A DNA stretch of 5,066 bases from Sedimentisphaerales bacterium (GTDB lineage Bacteria; Planctomycetota; Phycisphaerae; Sedimentisphaerales; SM23-30). The stretch is from the NCBI GenBank assembly GCA_030640865.1, contig DAOWIP010000336.1, positions 1 through 5,066 on the forward strand, written 5' to 3'. Under the pieces are notes generated by a model. The model ran no database searches. It was not told where the DNA came from and saw only the letters and a program-made list of their open reading frames with translations. A program made the translations under genes and the position numbers. Positions 1 through 5,066 of this stretch are shown piece by piece. Numbering within the stretch: the first letter of the stretch is position 1; every line of letters starts with the position of its first letter.

Positions 1-1896
1 ATCATTACAACCCAACTCCACCCGACTCAACTCGTTACAGTCGTCATAAACCGCCAATGTCGTGTCAAACGTACTGTCGCACAAACTGAACAGGAAGTAC
101 CCGGAAGATGGTGGTGTAAAGGTATGCCATGCGTCCTTATTGTCCGTGCCGTCGGAGCAACTACTGTGAGAGTCGCCGGTCGCACCGAAAGAAGCAAAGT
201 AAGACGGTATATTCAATTGTAACGGAATTGCCTGTTCGCACTCGTCATGGTCCGGCGGCGGCGACTGGGCCACAAAATCGATGCCCCAGACGTTCCCCGC
301 GACCGGCTGCATATCCTCTGACAAACCCGTGGTTGCCTCTTGGCTGTCGAAATAGAAGTCTTCCTTTTCGGCCGTGATCACAAAATTGGCGTCCGAAGGA
401 ACCTTAAGCAGGGCGTAGATTCCGTTGTAATCGGTTGTTGCTGTAAAAATACAGACAGTACACGGATCACATGGGTCGCAGCCCACTACCTCACCCGTTA
501 TTTCCACGCCTGCGATGGGTTCCTCCGCCATATCAATAACCCGGCCGCTGATAATCTCACCTGAACCCGAAGGAAACACATTGTAAGTGCAGGATCGCAC
601 AATTTCAAAATCCAGAACCGTAGGCAGATGGTACCACAAGTCTTTATATCCACCCCAGCCCATGTTGAGGTGGTGATACATGCTTATCCCATGATAGCCG
701 TAACCGTCGCAGACGATGGCATGACCGCTCGTATTATTAGTGATGCCAAACAGGACGGGATATTTACCGTCCAGGTTCGGATTGGTCATTTCAATCAGGC
801 CTTCCCCGACATTCTCCCAATCATTAAATCCGTGTATCCCATTTGCATAGCCGAAGGTTTCCAGAAGTGCTTCTAGCGCATCGTCCATCCAGGCCCCGGA
901 GCTTCCCGCAGTGTAAGACATGTGAGCCGTGATACCCGCATCGAAGCACAACGCCCCGATTGCCTGCCGCTGCTCTTCGGTTACTCCGGTTTCGGGAACC
1001 AAAGTCATTTCAGACCATACGTAAGGGCCGCCCCTGCCGTCGCCGCCCCGTGTTTTGGCCGCCTGAGTCTGCCCGTCAACCGTAATCAGAAAGTTATTAC
1101 GACCGATACCAAGTATGGGATATTCGTGATAACGCATTAACTGTGCCATCGCGGTAGCTACGCAGCCACAGGGGTAATTGTTGGGTGTGTAATAATTGTA
1201 GCAGGGAGCGCCGTCAACGTTGCCCTGATCCCACTCGCTAAACAACAGTGGTGCCACGCGAATGTCAGAGATGTCGGTGAAGCCATTCGTTATAGGGGGG
1301 TCGTCGTCCGCGTATAGTGTATCCGAAGCCTCTCCAAAATGCCTCAGGTTGCGCCAGCGTGACTGTGCTTTGTCGGCGCCAAGCTGCAGGGCCGCTTCCC
1401 TGCGACCCAGAGCCTTAATGGGCACCCCGCTTTTTCTTTTGGCGGTTAATTGTTGTGCCGTCCGTACTCTGCCGCCCAGGTCGTTGTTGACCAATGCTCC
1501 CAGGGGATTATTGAGTGATGGATCATATTCTCCCTGTCGGGCAAAGGCGATGATCGGCTCGATCTGATCGTCCGCGGGCAGTATCACGAACCCCCGCGGC
1601 TCCAGATAGACCACGTAGTACAACGGCTGGGCCGTCTCGTCCACAAATGTATCCACCCTCTGAACGTGATCGCCAAGACGTGTTCCCATCGGTTTCGCAT
1701 CGACGCGCAACCAGCCGCGTACCACCTTTTCAGCCTGGGTCGCCGACGTGGGTGTCGCCCATAACTGACTGGCATTCAAGAGGATAGAGCACGACAGGGT
1801 TATAATAAAAAGGGTGTTTGTAACTGTGATTCCGGCTTTTGGGAAGGTTACTTTTTTTGTGAATAGAGCACTTCCCCTGCGCTGGTATGATCTCAT
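1..1896 (-). CDS. Secreted C10-family (streptopain-like) cysteine peptidase, C-terminus cut by window edge
   Basis: Reading leftward from ATG at 1896, 632 codons stay open to the window edge, so the C-terminus is missing. Residues 1-48 are a basic n-region plus a hydrophobic core (NTLFIITLSCSILL) with likely signal peptidase cleavage after SQLWA. Residues 50-140 resemble the Spi prodomain that keeps C10 peptidases inactive (GWLRVDAKP, YYVVYLEPRGFVILPADD). Residues 141-187 are a basic linker, a probable maturation region. The catalytic domain spans about 205-440: PCGCVATAMAQLMRYHEYP supplies the nucleophile Cys245, SGHAIVCDGYG supplies His392, and HLNMGWGG (409-416) matches the family HxNWGWGG motif with Met in place of the first Trp. 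Residues 445-545 look like a carboxypeptidase-regulatory beta domain with four CxxC-spaced cysteines (473-482). From 547 a PPC-like domain begins (DAWHTFTP, FDTTLAVYDDC). The expected role is extracellular proteolysis with autoprocessing; the substrate is unknown. ATG 1896 is preferred over in-frame ATG 1914 because AGGTGGAG lies 6 nt upstream of it. Family call is firm; the C-terminal domain names are less so. Confidence 0.93.
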   Translation of the reverse strand, partial: MRSYQRRGSALFTKKVTFPKAGITVTNTLFIITLSCSILLNASQLWATPTSATQAEKVVRGWLRVDAKPMGTRLGDHVQRVDTFVDETAQPLYYVVYLEPRGFVILPADDQIEPIIAFARQGEYDPSLNNPLGALVNNDLGGRVRTAQQLTAKRKSGVPIKALGRREAALQLGADKAQSRWRNLRHFGEASDTLYADDDPPITNGFTDISDIRVAPLLFSEWDQGNVDGAPCYNYYTPNNYPCGCVATAMAQLMRYHEYPILGIGRNNFLITVDGQTQAAKTRGGDGRGGPYVWSEMTLVPETGVTEEQRQAIGALCFDAGITAHMSYTAGSSGAWMDDALEALLETFGYANGIHGFNDWENVGEGLIEMTNPNLDGKYPVLFGITNNTSGHAIVCDGYGYHGISMYHHLNMGWGGYKDLWYHLPTVLDFEIVRSCTYNVFPSGSGEIISGRVIDMAEEPIAGVEITGEVVGCDPCDPCTVCIFTATTDYNGIYALLKVPSDANFVITAEKEDFYFDSQEATTGLSEDMQPVAGNVWGIDFVAQSPPPDHDECEQAIPLQLNIPSYFASFGATGDSHSSCSDGTDNKDAWHTFTPPSSGYFLFSLCDSTFDTTLAVYDDCNELSRVELGCND

Positions 1897-1902
1897 AATA
1901 TT

Positions 1903-1910
1903 CTCCACCT
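1903..1910 (-). promoter_or_regulatory. Ribosome binding site of the C10 peptidase gene
   Basis: The minus strand reads AGGTGGAG followed by AATATT and then ATG at 1896, giving a good Shine-Dalgarno match at 6 nt spacing. This decides the start: the in-frame ATG at 1914 would place this site inside the coding sequence, and upstream of 1914 (TTAACCA) there is no comparable purine-rich motif. Confidence 0.7.
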
Positions 1911-1934
1911 TCATTGGTTAAGGCATGTATATAA

Positions 1935-1946
1935 GGCTGTTCAGCC
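1935..1946. promoter_or_regulatory. Short dyad in the peptidase leader, possible operator
   Basis: GGCTGTTCAGCC is a perfect 5-bp inverted repeat around a 2-bp centre. It would fall about 7-18 nt downstream of the predicted peptidase transcription start. The loop is too tight for a stable RNA hairpin, so a protein-binding operator is the likelier reading if it is functional at all. A 12-bp dyad can arise by chance, and I recognise no regulator for it. Confidence 0.25.
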
Positions 1947-1959
1947 CTCCACAAACACT

Positions 1960-1988
1960 ATTATATATATTTTCCTGCTCTAATACAA
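1960..1988 (-). promoter_or_regulatory. Sigma70-like promoter for the C10 peptidase gene
   Basis: On the minus strand, TTGTAT (1988-1983) is followed after 17 bp by a perfect TATAAT (1965-1960). The -35 matches consensus only in its TTG, while the -10 and spacing are ideal. Transcription would start near 1953, giving a leader of roughly 57 nt before ATG 1896. The surrounding ATATATATA tract means alternative -10 registers are possible. Confidence 0.5.
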
Positions 1989-2001
1989 GGAAAATTAACA
2001 G

Positions 2002-2017
2002 GTAAGTATTGTAAGTA
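2002..2017. repeat. GTAAGTA direct repeat between the divergent promoters
   Basis: GTAAGTA occurs at 2002-2008 and again at 2011-2017, separated by TT (9-bp period). The pair sits almost exactly midway between the two predicted, divergent -35 boxes (1983-1988 and 2026-2031). A related TTGTAAG appears at 2009-2015 and again at 2072-2078 in the rightward leader. A tandem binding site for a shared regulator is possible, but the region is AT-rich and chance is not excluded. Confidence 0.35.
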
Positions 2018-2025
2018 AAAAACCC

Positions 2026-2055
2026 TTGACAAATGGTTACGTTTTTTGCTAACAT
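2026..2055 (+). promoter_or_regulatory. Sigma70-like promoter for the LEPR-XLL gene
   Basis: A perfect TTGACA (2026-2031) is followed after 18 bp by TAACAT (2050-2055), which matches four of six -10 consensus positions. Transcription would begin near 2062, leaving a leader of about 120 nt before ATG 2181. The exact -35 makes this the best promoter candidate on the plus strand of the intergenic region; the -10 is only fair. Confidence 0.5.
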
Positions 2056-2137
2056 AACATAATGGGAGTGCTTGTAAGGATATCCCTCCCGCCTGAAATC
2101 CGCACAGAAAAGAGAATTAATTAAGTATAGCCAAGCG

Positions 2138-2160
2138 GATAAAACTCTCGCCGTTTTATT
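2138..2160 (+). other. Hairpin in the LEPR-XLL gene leader
   Basis: GATAAAAC (2138-2145) pairs with GTTTTATT (2153-2160) around the 7-nt loop TCTCGCC, giving seven Watson-Crick pairs plus a terminal G-U. It ends 6 nt before the Shine-Dalgarno site without covering it, so it could affect mRNA stability or ribosome access. A competing CGG/CCG pairing (2136-2138 with 2151-2153) exists. The stem is A/U-rich and only moderately stable; no known riboswitch class is recognised. Confidence 0.35.
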
Positions 2161-2166
2161 ACTTTT

Positions 2167-2171
2167 GAGGT
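2167..2171 (+). promoter_or_regulatory. Ribosome binding site of the LEPR-XLL gene
   Basis: GAGGT lies 9 nt before ATG 2181, separated from it by an A-rich spacer (AAAAAAACC). An in-frame TGA at 2166-2168 directly precedes it, so ATG 2181 is the first possible ATG and the start is well fixed. Confidence 0.65.
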
Positions 2172-2180
2172 AAAAAAACC

Positions 2181-5066
2181 ATGCTTCACCTTGAACAGTT
2201 AGAACCTCGTTGCCTGCTTTCCATCGCGATATCGGACACGATATTTCCGTATGACGATCAGGAGATTCTTTTTGGCGATACCGGTGTGGGACAGACATCA
2301 CTGCCGGAATCCGTGATTATTTACAATAACAGTACCTCCGAGGCCCAAATTACGACTCTGGAGATGAGTGGTCCTTATCAGGATTCGTTTTCACTTGGTC
2401 AAATGGACGATATGGAGACAGATTCTCTGTTTCATCTCGAACCGCATGAAATCACGGTCATTCCCGTATGGTTCACCCCCCAGGTTAGCGGCGACCTCGA
2501 AGCGAACCTGTTGATTAAAACCGATGCCGACGGTGGAACAAAACATAAAATCACTCTATACGGCGACGGCATACCTGGTGATATGACTGTCGCGAATATG
2601 GAGTTTCCCGATCTGGATAATCCCGATTTTATTCAGTCCGGCAAACCATTGACTATATCGACCGACGTATTCAATGCTGGTCCCGGCTTGATTTTCCAGG
2701 ATACTTCCCTGCGGTATTATCTCAGTACGGACCAGACCCTGGATGCCCAGGATACTGTTCTGACCGATTCCGCCGGACAAGACACCTTTGATGTTTTAGC
2801 CCCGATTTACAGCGACGACAGTGTGAATTCCACGGTAACACCTGATATACCACCAATCGAGAACGCAACTTATTACATCATTGCCGCCGTTGACCCCGAT
2901 AACCTCGTTACCGAACTCAACGATGACAACAATATCCTGGCGTCCTCACCATTCTATCTCGACCCGTTCAATACCCTCGTTTTTGATTCCGTCGATGACC
3001 CCGCCGATCGAAACCTCGATTTCGGCAAAAGTCCGATTCAGCGAATATATCCACAGCAGTATGTTACCATCTACAACCGCAGCGACAGACCGATAACCAT
3101 TAATAACTGGTTTCTGGACGACGGAACAGAATATGTAATCCGTTCCGCACCGAACCTGCCCGATGTGTCCCTGGATAATATTGTATTGCCGCCCAATGAA
3201 TCTTATAAGGTCTGGGTCGAATTTGTACCCCAAACATTTGAGACCGGCGGTCAGCCACTCGTCAGCGATATTCTGGATATTCTGTATATAACCACCGAGG
3301 AGACGCAATACGAGATTGACCTGAACGGCGCTGTTACAGGTGCCGATCTAATCGTGATTGAATCATCCGGGACGGCGGACGACGATCAGATCGAAATTGC
3401 GACCACCAGTCCGGGTGAGATTTCCGCTCCGGTTACTTTTGCGATTCTCAACAACGGCGATCAGTACCTCTGGATAAAAAGCCTCGCTATGGAAAATGAT
3501 ACGTCCTCCCGTTTCGAGTTGGATTTGCCGGCGGACTTAAACGCTCCATTGTCGCCGGGCGATTCCCGGAGTATATCAGTCAGTTTCGCACCCGACAGAG
3601 CCGGCGAATTTACTGATAACATCATCATAACAAGCAACGACCGTGATTACGACTATACCTATCAACTGGGCGTATCAGCGATTTCCATTGAGTCTATCCT
3701 GAACATTTCCGAGGACCTCAAATTAGACGGCGAAGACGACAGCCAGTTACATTTTGGCTGGCAGCCATTTGATGAGGGTTTCGAGACAACTATTTACCTA
3801 AGTAACTCCGCCGATTTCAATCTGGCACAAGCTGCCGGGTTCCCGCCGGAGTCAATGCTGGTCATCACTGGCTGGGAATTCCAGGACTCTGACAGTGACG
3901 CTTTTATCATCAGTCAAACCAACGATCCTCTTGGTAGCGGCGACGATATTATCATTACGCCCGGCAGTACGGTAGAACTGAAAGTGAAGTTCCAGGCTCC
4001 CTCCGCTCAGGCCACTACGGAACCATGCTTTTTCAGCGATAAACTGAACATATCCAGCAGCGGCGGCGATCGAGTACTCAGCCTCAGTGGGCACGGGGAC
4101 CAGCCGCGATTAGATATGATAAACTCCGATGCCTCCGTCAACGCGAATCAAACCCTCATAATCGATGCAGCCAGACTCGATCACAATACCGTCAACACTA
4201 CAGCCACTACCGTCTCGGATTGGTTCTTTATCCGCGGCGGTAATGTCGAATATACCCTTTCAGATATAGTTGTAACCGACAATATAGCAGCGGCAGGCAA
4301 AGGGTTTTCAATTGAAATACTCGGCGCCGAACTCGACCCGGACAACGACATCTTTGATCTGCTCGACAGACCCCTGCCGGCAGGCCAAAATATGCGAATA
4401 GATGTCAAATTCAACGGGGACGAGCTTATGCCCGGTAATTATACCGGATCGATTGTGATAAACGCCACGACAACCGATCCCTATATTATAGATTTATCCG
4501 CCAACGTAGTCAGTCCTGATATTGTTCTATCCGATTCATTTCTCGATTTCAGCGAGGTCAATGTCGGCGGCAACTCACCACTACCATTGACCGTTTCCAA
4601 CCAAGGTGATTTCGATCTGGTTATAAGCGACTGGGCTACGGACGATTCCCAGTTTTACCTTGATCTGGTTGGTGAATTGTCCATAGCGCCCGGTGAGTCG
4701 GAAGAACTGAATGTTATTTACAAGCCAACCCAGACCGGATTTGCCCAGGCGAATCTGACGATTATCTCCAACGATCCGGATGAATTTGAATCTAACGTTT
4801 CAATAATCGGACAGAGCAGTGGTCGGCCTCTTTCGATACCGGCTAACATACCGTATTCCTTTGTTGATGACGATGGTGATCTTGTTCACATTACCATCAC
4901 AAACGGCCAAGGCGTCCTGTATCTACAGGGCGGTGAGCGTGATAACGCCGATATTTCAGTCCTGGAAGTCTCTGATACTACTGAATATTCAGTGGTTTCC
5001 ATCAGTACTACCGGCAAAACAAAACTTGGTAGTATCCTTGTTGACAACAAGGCTGGCGACGGGACG
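2181..5066 (+). CDS. LEPR-XLL domain giant surface protein with ASH/choice-of-anchor-D and CARDB repeats, C-terminus cut by window edge
   Basis: From ATG 2181 the frame stays open for 962 codons to the window end, so the protein is longer than shown. Residues 7-14, LEPRCLLS, are the LEPR-x-LL motif found at the N-terminus of very large exported proteins in Planctomycetes; its exact role is not established. Then come beta-sandwich modules of about 100-135 residues: an ASH/choice-of-anchor-D-like unit at 20-130 (VWFTPQVSGDLEANLLIKTD), a CARDB-like domain at 133-258 (LRYYLSTDQTLDAQD, AAVDPDNLVTELNDDNNIL), and further ASH-like units near 265-385, 389-500, 503-640, 642-775 and 778-880. The last is clearest: LDFSEVNVGG, PLTVSNQGDFDLVISDW, YKPTQTGFAQANLTIISNDP. 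Residues 885-962 start a different module (VDDDGDLVHITITNGQG, TTGKTKLGSILVDN). By hand count it has about 110 Asp, under 20 Lys and two Cys (11, 616). No catalytic motif is seen; adhesion, matrix or cell-surface structure is the likely role. The gene diverges from the peptidase gene across 284 bp. Confidence 0.9.
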   Translation, partial: MLHLEQLEPRCLLSIAISDTIFPYDDQEILFGDTGVGQTSLPESVIIYNNSTSEAQITTLEMSGPYQDSFSLGQMDDMETDSLFHLEPHEITVIPVWFTPQVSGDLEANLLIKTDADGGTKHKITLYGDGIPGDMTVANMEFPDLDNPDFIQSGKPLTISTDVFNAGPGLIFQDTSLRYYLSTDQTLDAQDTVLTDSAGQDTFDVLAPIYSDDSVNSTVTPDIPPIENATYYIIAAVDPDNLVTELNDDNNILASSPFYLDPFNTLVFDSVDDPADRNLDFGKSPIQRIYPQQYVTIYNRSDRPITINNWFLDDGTEYVIRSAPNLPDVSLDNIVLPPNESYKVWVEFVPQTFETGGQPLVSDILDILYITTEETQYEIDLNGAVTGADLIVIESSGTADDDQIEIATTSPGEISAPVTFAILNNGDQYLWIKSLAMENDTSSRFELDLPADLNAPLSPGDSRSISVSFAPDRAGEFTDNIIITSNDRDYDYTYQLGVSAISIESILNISEDLKLDGEDDSQLHFGWQPFDEGFETTIYLSNSADFNLAQAAGFPPESMLVITGWEFQDSDSDAFIISQTNDPLGSGDDIIITPGSTVELKVKFQAPSAQATTEPCFFSDKLNISSSGGDRVLSLSGHGDQPRLDMINSDASVNANQTLIIDAARLDHNTVNTTATTVSDWFFIRGGNVEYTLSDIVVTDNIAAAGKGFSIEILGAELDPDNDIFDLLDRPLPAGQNMRIDVKFNGDELMPGNYTGSIVINATTTDPYIIDLSANVVSPDIVLSDSFLDFSEVNVGGNSPLPLTVSNQGDFDLVISDWATDDSQFYLDLVGELSIAPGESEELNVIYKPTQTGFAQANLTIISNDPDEFESNVSIIGQSSGRPLSIPANIPYSFVDDDGDLVHITITNGQGVLYLQGGERDNADISVLEVSDTTEYSVVSISTTGKTKLGSILVDNKAGDGT

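Noticed and set aside
129..1567. Several plus-strand open frames of 70-100 codons
   Set aside because: They are antisense to the C10 peptidase gene, whose motifs run continuously through the region; their translations show no family features.
1789..1800. Possible lipobox TLSC in the peptidase signal peptide
   Set aside because: The -3 position is Thr and -2 is Leu, and the cysteine lies inside the hydrophobic core with more hydrophobic residues following, so signal peptidase I cleavage after WA is more likely.
1897..1914. Alternative peptidase start at ATG 1914
   Set aside because: It lacks an upstream Shine-Dalgarno and would bury the good one preceding ATG 1896. It remains possible but less likely.
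1584..1954. Minus-strand frames overlapping the peptidase N-terminus
   Set aside because: They are other-frame readings of the peptidase gene; the correct frame carries the signal peptide and prodomain without interruption.
2117..2124. TTAATTAA palindrome in the rightward leader
   Set aside because: A short AT-only palindrome in an AT-rich spacer is expected by chance.
2138..2160. Leader hairpin as an intrinsic terminator
   Set aside because: The stem is A/U-rich, with no GC-rich base and no uninterrupted U tract after it.
1918..2301. Open frame on the minus strand spanning the intergenic region and the LEPR gene start
   Set aside because: It overlaps both predicted promoters and the antisense of a well-supported start, has no recognisable domain, and its composition looks like translated AT-rich non-coding DNA.
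2556..4414. Open frames in other registers and strands within the LEPR gene
   Set aside because: The plus-strand frame from 2181 is uninterrupted and shows recognisable repeats; the others have no domain logic.

Overview
This window reads as a planctomycete chromosome segment, perhaps a moderate-GC lineage such as the Phycisphaerae, though that finer placement is a guess. The strongest sign is the N-terminal LEPR-x-LL motif of the rightward gene. Such motifs mark very large exported proteins in Planctomycetes and some related bacteria. The leftward gene also fits: a C10-family cysteine peptidase followed by accessory beta-sandwich domains is a common planctomycete secreted-protein design. Base composition looks near 50% GC in the genes and clearly AT-rich between them.

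Layout. Nearly all of the window is two divergent genes, both cut by the window edges. On the minus strand, 1896 down to base 1 encodes the first 632 residues of a secreted C10 (streptopain-like) peptidase. Its parts, in order, are a signal peptide, a Spi-type prodomain, a basic linker, the catalytic domain with Cys245 and His392, a carboxypeptidase-regulatory-like domain carrying a CxxCxxCxxC ladder, and the start of a PPC-like beta domain. On the plus strand, 2181 to the end encodes the first 962 residues of a LEPR-XLL surface protein. It is built from ASH/choice-of-anchor-D-like beta-sandwich modules, one CARDB domain, and the start of a further planctomycete-type module. It is strikingly acidic.

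The 284-bp intergenic region (1897-2180) holds plausible sigma70-like promoters for each gene facing away from each other, a direct repeat midway between the two -35 boxes, a small dyad in the peptidase leader, a hairpin just upstream of the rightward ribosome binding site, and recognisable Shine-Dalgarno sequences for both genes. I see no RNA genes, mobile elements, CRISPR arrays or convincing terminators.

How the genes may work together: both products should leave the cytoplasm. A shared control region would let a secreted protease and a large surface or matrix protein be expressed together, but their co-regulation and any enzyme-substrate relation are inference only. I found no clear evidence of an undescribed system. 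The most checkable oddities are the cysteine ladder, the mid-promoter repeat, and the size and acidity of the LEPR protein.
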